Shown here in pieces: positions 50,201 to 57,829 of a stretch of 64,000 nt of DNA. Both the position numbers and the translations under genes were made by a program. The notes beneath the pieces are model-generated. The model ran no database searches. It saw only the letters and a program-made list of their open reading frames with translations, and was not told where the DNA came from. How positions within the stretch are numbered: position 1 is the stretch's first letter; each line of letters begins with the position of its first letter. Origin of the DNA: a bacterium (GTDB lineage Bacteria > Sysuimicrobiota > Sysuimicrobiia > Sysuimicrobiales > Humicultoraceae); NCBI GenBank assembly GCA_031082185.1, contig JAVHLI010000006.1, positions 80,388 to 144,387 on the forward strand, written 5' to 3'.

Positions 50201-50503
50201 GCCCAAGCCCGCGAGATGCTCCTGCCCGTCCCATTTCTTAGGCCGGCCCTTGACATCCCGTACTCCCATCACGAGAAGTGGGACGGCACGGGCTACCCGC
50301 AGGGACTGCGGGGCGAGCATATCCCGCTGGCGGCCCGAATCTTCGCCGTGGTGGACGTTTGGGACGCGCTGCGCTCGGACCGGCCCTACCGGAAGGCCTG
50401 GGACGATGAGAAGGCGCACGCTTACATCCGCGAGCAGGCGGGGAAGCACTTTGATCCTCGAGTCGTAGAGGCGTTCTTCAAGTTGATCGGTAACTCAATC
50501 TGA
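47249..50503 (+). CDS. Response regulator with PAS, GAF and HD-GYP domains
   Basis: A 1084-residue cytosolic signalling protein. Order: receiver (1-125; Asp-pair in VDDNPDDR and VITDYRLRWTDG), PAS (about 140-255), PAS (265-385), GAF (395-555), GAF (560-730), GAF (735-895) and HD-GYP (about 905-1084). HD-GYP motifs are complete: LLHDVGKIGVPDAVLHKPG, RRHPAQAREM, HHEKWDGTGYPQGLRG and FAVVDVWDALRSDRPYR. It would degrade cyclic di-GMP. The first GAF is nearly the same as the GAF of the kinase upstream. It starts in the stop codon of that kinase, so signals probably flow from kinase to this regulator. Confidence 0.94.
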   Translation: MGPETMGVRILLVDDNPDDRVMVERRLRRESPGIQIEQVSGAAGLDRAMDQGGFDLVITDYRLRWTDGIAVSRAVKARMPDCPVIMFTATGGEEVAVEAMKSGLDDYVVKSSKHLVRLVASVRAALERARQRAALREIEARYVRLFEHVPLGVYRSTPDGRILDVNPAFVQLMRCTSPEHALALNAADFYEDPEDRARFKTVIERTGVVRRFEVRARRCDGTVFWAENNTRAVPDAGGRVQLYEGTVQDVTERKQAEEALQESEARYRLLFDSSPHPAWVFDMETLGFLTVNEAAVRHYGYSREEFLGMTIMDIRPPEDIPGLLDRLRKAPIGAEFRGTYRHRKKNGDITLMDITVNRLTYMGRPAELVLAHDVSERVRSEEALRAQTMHLLLLQEITEAALSTPDYPTLMQTLADRLIGVIGADGCNINQWDEARQVPVLVAGTGGGRRPFPWVQPEPGEITMTGSSLALGRTLAVEDVLDTPHISHRIATKMPYSSALGVPLIAGEEKIGAAIMYFIEPRRFSPDEIARAEQAVNLLSLAVARARLLDLTQRHAEELAGQAQLFERLLSTRDLDQRLRYMLDGVMDLLGADIGGIYLVDGGEPIMRAWKGASEELLASMRALPVGTFAKWLQRTHIVRERPDEQGRMFEFAKHEGIQAWASIPLHLPVPQAGAEGGEWRGAILIASRNLNALPEDKVMAVERISQQLALFIAHSWVYRQAQNRMARLQALHEINLAITSSMDLRVTLAVLLSAVTSHLRVDAAAVLLLGRHTHTLEHAADRGFLTDAHRRVRLGLGEGPAGRAALERRTVVIPRLAEEEGLAGSPLVVAERFVAQVAVPLIAKGQVKGVLELFHRQPLDPNPEWLLFLEGLAAQAAIAVDSAELLEDLQRSNADLAMAYDATLEMSVRSLDLRDKETEGHTQRVAEMTVRLAAALGVPEADLVNVRRGALLHDVGKIGVPDAVLHKPGPLTEEEWVLMRRHPAQAREMLLPVPFLRPALDIPYSHHEKWDGTGYPQGLRGEHIPLAARIFAVVDVWDALRSDRPYRKAWDDEKAHAYIREQAGKHFDPRVVEAFFKLIGNSI

Positions 50504-50527
50504 TCCCCATCAAAGGAGCCCGACACC

Positions 50528-51661
50528 GTGAGCCATGACCTGGAACACCTGCGCCGAGTTGAGTTCCCGCTGACCGCGGAGTGCGCGTTCCTCAACCACG
50601 CCGCCTCCTCGCCGCTGCCACAGCGGTCGGCGGACGTGCTCCGCCGGTACGCCGACCGCCAGCAGCACCGCCACCTGCGTTACCGGCCGGGCGCCCAGGA
50701 GCACGATCTTAGTCCGCTGCGGCGCGCCCTGGCGGAGACGATCAACTGCGACCCATCCGAGGTCACGTTCGTCCCGTCAACGTCCGACGGTGTGGGCATC
50801 GTGGCCAACACGGTGGATTGGCGCCCGGGCGACAACGTGGTATTGCCGGAGTGCGAGTATCCGGGCGTGGTCTACCCCTGGCTGAATCTCGTTCGCCGGG
50901 GAGTCGAGGCGCGCATGACGCCGGCACCCAACGGTCAGGTGGACATGGACGGGCTGGTCGAGCGCATTGACGGCCGGACGCGCGTCGTGTCCATCAGCCA
51001 CGTGGAGTGGACCTCGGGCTACCGCTGCGACGTCGGCCGGCTCGGCCGGCTGTGCCGCCCGCGGGGAATCCTGCTCGTCGTTGACGCGATCCAGAGTCTG
51101 AGCGTGACGCCGGTGGACGTGCAGGAGATGGGGGCGGACGTGCTCGTGGCCGGATGCTACAAGTGGCTGCTCGGTATCCCGGGGACCGCCGTCCTGTACG
51201 TGCGGCGGGACGCCATGCCCTCCCTTCTCCCGGACCGCGCCGGCCAGGCGGGTGTGAAGACGTCCATGGTCGCCCGGCCCGACCTGGTGTGGAAGGAGGA
51301 CGCGATGCGCTACCAGGTTGGCAGCGAGAGCGCCGCGGCCCTCCAGGTCCTGGAGAGTTCGCTAGGGCTGCTGCTGGAGTCGGGCGTCGAGCGCACGCAC
51401 GCGCACATCGCCGCGCTGTTCGACCGGCTCATTCCCGGCCTGCAGCGGCTTGGGATGACGATCACGTCGTCGCTGGCCCCAGGGACGCGCTCCACCATTT
51501 TGAGTTTCACTACAGGCGACACCGCCCGGGACGAGGCGCTGCACCGGCGTCTGCTGGAGCATAACGTGATTGTTTCGCTGCGACCGCACGGGATACGAGT
51601 GGCGCCGCACCTCTACAACGCGCCCGATGACATCGACGCGCTTCTACGGGCCATCGCCTGA
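50528..51661 (+). CDS. Class V aminotransferase (cysteine desulfurase/SufS-like)
   Basis: A 377-residue fold-type I PLP enzyme. FLNHAASSPLP is the SufS/CsdA-like N-terminus, and the Schiff-base Lys is in AGCYKWLLGIPG. ISHVEWTSGYRCDV and the VDAIQSLSV segment hold the PLP Asp. The His before Lys (usually SxHK) is replaced here by CYK, and the cysteine-activating loop region SLGLLLESG lacks an obvious catalytic Cys. The enzyme may therefore be a kynureninase/isopenicillin epimerase-like or other class V lyase. The gene has AGGAG 8 bases ahead of GTG and lies 24 bp after the HD-GYP gene. Confidence 0.88.
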   Translation: MSHDLEHLRRVEFPLTAECAFLNHAASSPLPQRSADVLRRYADRQQHRHLRYRPGAQEHDLSPLRRALAETINCDPSEVTFVPSTSDGVGIVANTVDWRPGDNVVLPECEYPGVVYPWLNLVRRGVEARMTPAPNGQVDMDGLVERIDGRTRVVSISHVEWTSGYRCDVGRLGRLCRPRGILLVVDAIQSLSVTPVDVQEMGADVLVAGCYKWLLGIPGTAVLYVRRDAMPSLLPDRAGQAGVKTSMVARPDLVWKEDAMRYQVGSESAAALQVLESSLGLLLESGVERTHAHIAALFDRLIPGLQRLGMTITSSLAPGTRSTILSFTTGDTARDEALHRRLLEHNVIVSLRPHGIRVAPHLYNAPDDIDALLRAIA

Positions 51662-51735
51662 GGGCAGGCGCGAGGGCCGGCTGGTTCAACTCGGCTCGCA
51701 CCCACCCCCAATCATCTACACTATGGTAGACTAAC

Positions 51736-51785
51736 AGGGGTAAATTATGCCCCTAACTATCGCCACCCCTATGGACTCTTAGGGG
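51736..51785. promoter_or_regulatory. Two inverted AGGGG/CCCCT repeats upstream of the AbiE pair
   Basis: AGGGG (51736) with CCCCT (51750) enclose 9 bases, and CCCCT (51766) with AGGGG (51781) enclose 10 bases. The two are head-to-head in the 70 bp before the antitoxin start. AbiEi antitoxins bind inverted repeats of this arrangement at their own promoter, so this is a likely autoregulatory operator. Confidence 0.6.
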
Positions 51786-51806
51786 CATTACCGAAGGAGC
51801 TTGCGA

Positions 51807-52430
51807 ATGAACCCTTCACCATCCAAGGCCCCGGACCATGACGCCCTCTACGAAATCGCCTCATCTCAAGGAGGGTACTTCACCCTGGACCAGGCGAGGG
51901 ACTGCGGTTTTGATCGGTACCTGGTGCGACATCACGCCCAGACCGGGAAGTTCCGCCGGGTCTGGCGAGGAGTGTACCGCATCGCCCAATTCCCGCCGAG
52001 CCCACACGATGAGATCATCGCGGCGCGGATGGCTGTGGGCCCCGAAAAGGCAACGGTCTCTCACGAGACGGCACTTCAGATCTACGACCTATCCGATGTC
52101 GTGCCGAGGAAGATCCACCTGACGGTGCCCCGTGGGTCGCGCGCTGGTAGCGCGCGTACTCTTTCGTCCATCCAGATCCACACGACCAGCGCACCGTTCC
52201 TGCCCGGTGAGGTTGTCGTGCGAGAGGGCATGCGCGTGACCTCGCCGGCGCGGACGATCGTAGATGCGGCCGTGCAGGGGACGATGGCCGACCAGGTAAT
52301 CCAGGCCGTCCGCGAGGCATTCAAACGCGGGCTGACCACGAAGCGCGAGCTGGTCGCCGCGGCGAGCGGCCGCGGGGCCCGGATCGCGAGGCTCATCGTT
52401 CAGGCGATCCATGAGGCGGAGAGCCGGTGA
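51807..52430 (+). CDS. AbiEi-family antitoxin (type IV TA)
   Basis: A 207-residue antitoxin. The N-terminal winged helix has GGYFTLDQARDCGFDRYLVRHHAQTGKFRRVWRGVYRIA, the standard AbiEi_4 opening. The C-terminal domain (about 95-200) contains RVTSPARTIVDAA, typical of AbiEi. The ATG 51807 has AAGGAG 8 bases ahead. AbiEi both represses its own promoter and counteracts the AbiEii nucleotidyltransferase toxin without direct binding. It overlaps the toxin gene by 4 bp. Confidence 0.93.
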   Translation: MNPSPSKAPDHDALYEIASSQGGYFTLDQARDCGFDRYLVRHHAQTGKFRRVWRGVYRIAQFPPSPHDEIIAARMAVGPEKATVSHETALQIYDLSDVVPRKIHLTVPRGSRAGSARTLSSIQIHTTSAPFLPGEVVVREGMRVTSPARTIVDAAVQGTMADQVIQAVREAFKRGLTTKRELVAAASGRGARIARLIVQAIHEAESR

Positions 52431-53329
52431 AGTACGCAACCGCTCAGGGGTTCCGAGCCGCACTGGAGCGCCAACTCGGCAACATGGCGCGGGAGCACGG
52501 CATCCCCGGGGATGTCCTGTACAAGCGCGTGGTGTTGGACCGGTTCCTTGCGAGGCTCGTGCGCCTCCCGGGTGATAATTGGCGGCTGAAAGGCGCGCTG
52601 GCGCTTCTCTACCGGCTGGGCGGCGGCGGTAGGTTCACGCGGGACCTGGACATCGTGCACCACAGCGGGGAGGAGCAGGCCTTCGACGATCTGCGGGCCG
52701 CGGTGGACATGGACCTGGGCGACTATTTCTCGTTCGCGATCGAGCGCGAGGGGGAACTGACGCACCATGAGGTTGGCGAGGCCGGGGGCATGCGCTACCT
52801 CGCCGTGGCGTACCTGGCCGGGCGGGAGTTCCAGCGGGTCAAGGTCGACGTGGGCTTCTCGGACCCACTGGGGTGGAAACCCAACCGGCTCCGCGGCCCC
52901 AACCTGCTGGCGTTTGCCGAGATGGAGCCGGTGGAGGTGCCGGTAATCCCGCTTGCCCAACATGTCGCGGAGAAGGTCCACGCGATGACCGGGACCTACG
53001 GCGATGGCATGCCGAGCAGCCGAGCAAAGGATCTGGTGGACCTTGTGCTGATTTCGCACTTCGAGGCGGTTGAGGCCGCGGCGCTGCACGAGGCGCTGGT
53101 GGTGACGTTCACGGCCAGGAAGCAGCACGCGCTGCCGTCGGCGATCCCGACGCCTCCGGCAGACTGGAGACGGCAGTTCGAGAAGGGGGCGAAGGAAGCC
53201 GGGCTCGATCCCGACATGGCGCGCGCGCATGCGCTGGTGGCGGCGTGGCTCGACCCGGTCCTGCGCGGAGAGGCCGTTGGAGTCTGGGATCCTGCGCGTC
53301 GCGCCTGGGTTCCACCCGGGGCCGCCTGA
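52427..53329 (+). CDS. AbiEii/AbiGii-family nucleotidyltransferase toxin
   Basis: A 300-residue toxin of the AbiE type IV system, which kills or stalls the cell by transferring nucleotides to tRNA or other RNA. The nucleotidyltransferase core is LKGALALLYRLGGGGRFTRDLDIV (Gly56-Ala57 and Asp73, Asp75). The later charged motif is QHVAEKVHAMTGTYGDGMPSSRAKDLVDLVLI (Lys183, Arg199, Lys201, Asp202, Asp205). Both parts of the active site look intact. It may defend against phage by abortive infection. The C-terminal 60 residues are variable. Confidence 0.93.
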   Translation: MKYATAQGFRAALERQLGNMAREHGIPGDVLYKRVVLDRFLARLVRLPGDNWRLKGALALLYRLGGGGRFTRDLDIVHHSGEEQAFDDLRAAVDMDLGDYFSFAIEREGELTHHEVGEAGGMRYLAVAYLAGREFQRVKVDVGFSDPLGWKPNRLRGPNLLAFAEMEPVEVPVIPLAQHVAEKVHAMTGTYGDGMPSSRAKDLVDLVLISHFEAVEAAALHEALVVTFTARKQHALPSAIPTPPADWRRQFEKGAKEAGLDPDMARAHALVAAWLDPVLRGEAVGVWDPARRAWVPPGAA

Positions 53330-53423
53330 AACGTCGCGAACCGCCGGCCTCGCACCGCTCTCCGCCGAGCCCTTACCGCTCCCTACGCCTGCCGCAGTAT
53401 GATGCGCGGATCAGATGCACCGA

Positions 53424-53448
53424 CCGGCCGCGCCGGCGGGGTGGCCGG
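53424..53448. terminator. Hairpin between convergent AbiEii and GH31 genes
   Basis: CCGGCC (53424-53429) and GGCCGG (53443-53448) are inverted, 13 bases apart, 5 bases before the GH31 stop. The stem lies between converging genes and could serve both. No T-run. Confidence 0.35.
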
Positions 53449-53452
53449 TGGA

Positions 53453-55630
53453 CTACCAGTGGCGAACGCGAACTCCCGGAGGCAGGCCGCTCAGATTGAT
53501 TTCCCCGTTGATTTCCCCAGGAGCGGTGCCGAAGGCCCAAGCTTCCTCGATCACCGCGCCTTCGCTCAGAACGCCCTTGCCCAGCTCGCCCGTGTGCTGC
53601 ACCACCGGGCCGAGCGGCAGCATGTGGCCCTCGCGTCCGTACATCGGCATCTCGCCGAGAGGCACCGTCCTCCGCAGAACGCGCGGGCCCTCGACGCGCC
53701 CGCCATTCGTCAGGTCGTACCACCCTCCCTCAGGTAGGTACAACGTGACGTGGCCGCCGGGTCCGAGCACCGGTGCAACCAGCAACGACGGGCCCAGCAG
53801 GTACTGATGCTCGAACGCCCAAGCCGCCGGATCGTCGGGAAACGCCAGGGGCATCGCGCGCATCACCGGCATCCCGGTGCGGTGCGCTTCCAGTGCACAC
53901 GCCTCTAGGTACGGTATCAACCGGTAGCGCCACTCAAGCCACCGGCGCACAATCCGCTCGGCTTCGTCCCCGTAGAACCACGGCTCGCGCTGGCTCGTGC
54001 CGTGGAAGCGCGTGTGAGAGGCCATGACCCCGGTCTGAACCCAGCGCACGTATAGCTCCGGGTCGGGCATGGCTCCGGGCCTCTGGTGGTAGAACCCGCC
54101 GATGTCGTGGCTGTGGAACGGCGCCCCGCTCAGGCCCCAGCAGAGCCCCCCGCGCACGCTGGCCGCCAGGCCTTCCCAGTCGGCCTGCGGATCGCCTCCC
54201 CACTGGATCGGGTATCGCTGGCTGCCGGTCCAGCCCGATCGGCCCCAGACCAGTGCGCCGCCCGGCGCGTGCCGCTGACTTGCCTCGTAGACGCAGCGGT
54301 TGAATAGGAGGGGGTAGACGTTGTGCAATTCTCGGCCGCAATCGCCGTTCGCCGCCACGGCGTCCTCGGGGACCTGCTCGCCGAAGTCGGGCTTGATCGC
54401 GTCAACTCCCTGCGCGAACAGCGCGCGGTGCGCGTCGCGAAACCAGGCGTACGCCTCGGGTTGCGTGAAGTCCACCATGCCGCTCGGCGGCAGCGGGGTG
54501 AGCAGCATCCCAAACGGTCCGGGGTCCCACTCGTAGACGTACGGTTCTCCGGCCGTGTTGCGCAACAGGTAGCCTTTCTCCGCCAGACGCGCGAAGAGCG
54601 GGCTATGCACAGAGATGTATGGATATTCCCACAGGCACAGCCGGAAGTTCAGCGCCTTGAGCTTGCGGATGAACGCCTCGGGATCAGGATATCGTTCGGC
54701 GTCCCACTCGAATCCGAAGCGCGTCTCGACCTTCAGCCACGCGCGGCCATCCAGCACCAGGACATCGCACGGGATGCGCCGCTCGCGCATGGTGCGCGCC
54801 GCCTCCAGCGCCTCGTCGGCCGTGCGGTAGTAGCAGCGGGACATCCAGACGCCGTAGCTCCAACGCGGCGGCAGTGGCGCGCGTCCGGTCAGGTGGGTGA
54901 AGCGTTCCAGCAGCGCGGCCGGAGAGTCCGCTGCGAACAGGAAGAGGTCGAGGACGGGATCGTCCACGCGGAGCACGTAGCTGCGCTGCGACCAAGGCGG
55001 GTAGCCTACGCCGTGGACGACCCGCGCCGTCGTGTGGACGAGCAGGCCCCATCCCTGCGGGCTCCACGCGAAGGGGACGTTCTTGTACGACAGCTCGCTG
55101 TTGACGCCGAGGGCATCCTCGTTCCATGACGTTATCAACTGGCCCCGGTGGTTCAGCGGCCCGAACTTCTCGCCGAGCCCGTAGACCGGCTCGCCGGAGT
55201 GCAGGCCCAGGGCCAGGAACCACCCCTGTCGCCCCACTGCTTCGCCTTCGATAGCTACTGCCGGCAGGCGCAGTCCGCCCCGGATGTGCGCATCACCCGT
55301 TGACTCGAGCAGCGCGATGCCGCGGCGCGCCAGGCGCAGCCGTACCGGATTGGCGCACAGCTCCAGGCTGAGGTCGCCGGCCTCGAGGCGATGGACGCCG
55401 GCGTCCTGAGACAGTCTCACCTGTGGGGGCGGTTCCGGTCCGGCCGCGAGGAGACCGTAATCCGGTCCTGCCTCGGCTGTGTCTGTGCAGAGGCGCAGGC
55501 GCAGGATTCCCGGCGCGTACACCTCGGCCTGCAGCGTCCCGGTATCGGTGGCGAACCGCGCGCCGGAGGCCGTCGTGGTCTGCAGCCACAGGTTGTCAAG
55601 TCGGCGGAGCGCCGTCAGGTCAAGTCGCAT
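53453..55630 (-). CDS. Glycoside hydrolase family 31 (alpha-xylosidase-like)
   Basis: A 725-residue retaining glycosidase. The ATG at 55630 is chosen (AGGTGGG ahead); the longer open frame upstream is the isomerase gene in another frame. Nucleophile Asp is in KPDFGEQVP (about residue 425), and acid/base Asp in HSHDIGGF (about residue 492). FEWDAERYPDPEAFI aligns with the YicI alpha-xylosidase subsite -1 region, although the Cys-Phe pair that gives xyloside specificity in YicI is not seen. The N-terminal 230 residues are the beta-sandwich. It lacks a signal peptide, so it acts on imported oligosaccharide or glycoside. Alternatives are alpha-glucosidase or sulfoquinovosidase. Confidence 0.93.
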   Translation of the reverse strand: MRLDLTALRRLDNLWLQTTTASGARFATDTGTLQAEVYAPGILRLRLCTDTAEAGPDYGLLAAGPEPPPQVRLSQDAGVHRLEAGDLSLELCANPVRLRLARRGIALLESTGDAHIRGGLRLPAVAIEGEAVGRQGWFLALGLHSGEPVYGLGEKFGPLNHRGQLITSWNEDALGVNSELSYKNVPFAWSPQGWGLLVHTTARVVHGVGYPPWSQRSYVLRVDDPVLDLFLFAADSPAALLERFTHLTGRAPLPPRWSYGVWMSRCYYRTADEALEAARTMRERRIPCDVLVLDGRAWLKVETRFGFEWDAERYPDPEAFIRKLKALNFRLCLWEYPYISVHSPLFARLAEKGYLLRNTAGEPYVYEWDPGPFGMLLTPLPPSGMVDFTQPEAYAWFRDAHRALFAQGVDAIKPDFGEQVPEDAVAANGDCGRELHNVYPLLFNRCVYEASQRHAPGGALVWGRSGWTGSQRYPIQWGGDPQADWEGLAASVRGGLCWGLSGAPFHSHDIGGFYHQRPGAMPDPELYVRWVQTGVMASHTRFHGTSQREPWFYGDEAERIVRRWLEWRYRLIPYLEACALEAHRTGMPVMRAMPLAFPDDPAAWAFEHQYLLGPSLLVAPVLGPGGHVTLYLPEGGWYDLTNGGRVEGPRVLRRTVPLGEMPMYGREGHMLPLGPVVQHTGELGKGVLSEGAVIEEAWAFGTAPGEINGEINLSGLPPGVRVRHW

Positions 55631-56996
55631 CGGCCACCCACCTGAGTGATTTGTCCTCGGGATCGAACGGCAGCGGATCGTGCCCCAGCCACGCGCACAG
55701 CTCCAGCAGCGCGGCCTCCGCGTCGCCGCGGCCCCATACCAGGTGGTGCGGGAGCCGCAGGTTGAGCACGCTGGCCAGGAAGCCGCCTGCGCTCGCCGGC
55801 TTGCCCGCCCACCGCAGGTGCCCGATCCAGCCCGCGACGCCGTCGTAGCCGTCGCGCCGGTCGAGCACGGTGCCCGCGTAAACGGCCGCCCTGCGCCCTT
55901 CCAAGAACCGCAGTCCGCTGACCGGACCCGGCGCCAGGCGCATGTCGCGCACCGCGGGCAGTTCGCGGTTGAAGTGCGGCTCCAGGCGCGTGGTACCGGC
56001 GGCCCAGGCGCGCGCCGCGTTGCCGCAGTGCCAGAACAGCAGCCCGTCATCGTCGGCGTGCGAGAGGTCGAGCAGCGCCGACGGCTCCCCGGTGACGGCC
56101 GTCACCGCAAGCATGGACGCCAAACCGGCCAGATCGCCCTCGCATGCGTGTGGTAGGCCGCGATCGGCCAGGCGCGCGAACGCGGCGCAGGCCATTGTGC
56201 CGGCGCGGTCGGGCAGCTCAGGCCAGCAGCGCAGCGCGATCCCGTTATAGCCCTCAGAGAGGCGCTCTAGCGCGATCTCAAGCCGGATCGTCGGGCGCAG
56301 GTCGTCCCGCGGGATTGATGAGGGCTCGTCCATCTCGGCCAGGCGCGCGGTGACGCTGTCCTCGTCCACCTGCGCCAGCGCGTTGAACACGACGTCGAGC
56401 GGCGCGCGGTCCACCCGCAGCGGCAGGTCGGGCACTGCTTCGAGCCGGTAGAATCCGGGCGCGGTTCCGCCGATCCAGAGGACCCGGCCCTCGCGCACCG
56501 CCTTCCGGCCGCGCAGCGCCTGCAGCGTGGTCGCAAGCCGCGCCTGAAACGCCTCGCCGTCAGGGCTTCCGTAGAACCACTTCACGGGCGTCGCGCGGCC
56601 CGTCTGGAGACTCAGGCTCAGGTTGAGGCCGCACAGGGCATTCTGCGGCAGGGGTCCATCCGGCGTCGCCTCCGGCAGAGCCCATAGGCCCATCGGCATG
56701 TCGAGTCCCAGCAGAGGCACAACGAGATCTCCGGTGGCGAACGTCACGTGCTCAACGAGCAGAAGGTCGAGCGCGCCTGCACGGAGCAGCTCCGCGACCT
56801 CGGCGGCGCGGGCCCGTGCCTCCTCGGCGTCGGTCACGGGCGCGCCGGCGTAGGCGAGTGCGAATCCCAGGCGGTCAGCCAGAGCGGCCAGCGCCTTTCG
56901 GCTGGATTCCACCAGACCCATCCGAGCGCCGCGGAAGACCGGGCGGACGATGGGGACGAGGCCGACGCGAACCATTGTCTTATCCATCTGTGTCAT
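55620..56996 (-). CDS. L-fucose/L-arabinose isomerase-like protein (COG2407)
   Basis: A 458-residue protein of the FucI/AraA-like isomerase group. It starts VRVGLVPIVRPVFRGARMGLV, and contains EGYNGIALRCWPEL, ACEGDLAGLASML (Glu and Asp as candidate Mn ligands) and the HCGN segment. The C-terminal half holds PHHLVWGRGDAEAALLELC with a His that may be a metal ligand. The family interconverts aldoses and ketoses with Mn2+. The start ATG 56996 overlaps the permease stop as ATGA. Next to GH31 and a sugar importer, it probably isomerises the released sugar. Specificity is open: L-fucose, D-arabinose, sulfoquinovose. Confidence 0.85.
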   Translation of the reverse strand: MTQMDKTMVRVGLVPIVRPVFRGARMGLVESSRKALAALADRLGFALAYAGAPVTDAEEARARAAEVAELLRAGALDLLLVEHVTFATGDLVVPLLGLDMPMGLWALPEATPDGPLPQNALCGLNLSLSLQTGRATPVKWFYGSPDGEAFQARLATTLQALRGRKAVREGRVLWIGGTAPGFYRLEAVPDLPLRVDRAPLDVVFNALAQVDEDSVTARLAEMDEPSSIPRDDLRPTIRLEIALERLSEGYNGIALRCWPELPDRAGTMACAAFARLADRGLPHACEGDLAGLASMLAVTAVTGEPSALLDLSHADDDGLLFWHCGNAARAWAAGTTRLEPHFNRELPAVRDMRLAPGPVSGLRFLEGRRAAVYAGTVLDRRDGYDGVAGWIGHLRWAGKPASAGGFLASVLNLRLPHHLVWGRGDAEAALLELCAWLGHDPLPFDPEDKSLRWVADAT

Positions 56997-57826
56997 CCCT
57001 TGACCGCGCCCGCGGTCAGGCCGCGGATCACGAGGCGTTGGCCGAGCAGGATGAGCGCCATTATCGGGACCGTGGCCAGCGCCACGGCCGCAGAGATTAC
57101 GCCCCACGGGAAGGTGAACTCGCCGCGGTAGAGCGCGATGCCCACGGTGATGGTGCGGACACCGGTGGTGCTGGTGAGCGTCATCGCGATCAGAAACTCG
57201 TTCCAGGTGTAGACGAACACGATGATCCCAGCCGTGATGAGGCCCGGCGCGGCCAGCGGTGCGATGATCCGCCACAGGGTGTTCATCCGCGTGCAGCCGT
57301 CAATCAGCGCCGCCTCTTCCAGTTCGGGGGGGATCTCGCGGAAGAACGCGGTCAGGATGAAGATTGCCACCGGAAGCGAGTACGTGACGTAGGGCGCGAT
57401 CAGCCCCCAATAGGTATTGAGCAGGCCCAGTTTGCGCACCAGGATGTACAGCGGGACGATCAGCGTGATCAACGGGATCATTGCCACGACAAGCAGCCCC
57501 ACCAGCAGGGGTTCCCGGCCCCGGAACTTCAGCCGCGCAAAGGCGTAGGCGGCCAGCGACGCGATGAACAGGCACAGTACGGTCGAGAGCACGGTGACGA
57601 TGGCGCTGTTCAGCAGGAACCGGCCAAACGGGTTCTGCGTGAACACATTGACGTAGTTGATGATCGTTGGGACCTTCGGAAGGTACGTGACCGGGAACTG
57701 GTAGAGCTCCCGCTCGGTCTTGAACGACGTGAACAGGGTCCAGAGGTACGGCGCCAGCGACCAGATTATCGCAAGCGCGACCAGAGCCGCCAGCGCAATC
57801 CGGTTGAGGATTCTGCGCCCGGCCAC
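56993..57826 (-). CDS. Sugar ABC transporter permease (MalG/UgpE type)
   Basis: A 277-residue inner-membrane permease starting at GTG. Six helices; the EAA loop is EEAALIDGCTRMNTLWRIIAPLAAPGLI (about residues 190-215), which docks the ATPase. NYVNVFTQNPFGRFLLNS is the typical CUT1 segment. It is the second permease of a carbohydrate uptake system and is 3 bp from the first. There is no gene for an ATPase in the operon, so a shared MsmX/MalK-like ATPase encoded elsewhere is needed. Confidence 0.93.
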   Translation of the reverse strand: MAGRRILNRIALAALVALAIIWSLAPYLWTLFTSFKTERELYQFPVTYLPKVPTIINYVNVFTQNPFGRFLLNSAIVTVLSTVLCLFIASLAAYAFARLKFRGREPLLVGLLVVAMIPLITLIVPLYILVRKLGLLNTYWGLIAPYVTYSLPVAIFILTAFFREIPPELEEAALIDGCTRMNTLWRIIAPLAAPGLITAGIIVFVYTWNEFLIAMTLTSTTGVRTITVGIALYRGEFTFPWGVISAAVALATVPIMALILLGQRLVIRGLTAGAVKG

Positions 57827-57829
57827 GGC

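Noticed and set aside
53453..55630. Firm naming of the GH31 as a sulfoquinovosidase
   Set aside because: The Arg-x-x-Trp sulfonate-binding pattern of YihQ does not align at the expected place; the segment is closer to YicI, so the specific name is left open.
55631..56050. N-terminal extension of the GH31 frame
   Set aside because: The frame stays open but lies out of frame over the isomerase gene and is Arg/Ser/Trp-rich; GH31 homology starts at ATG 55630.
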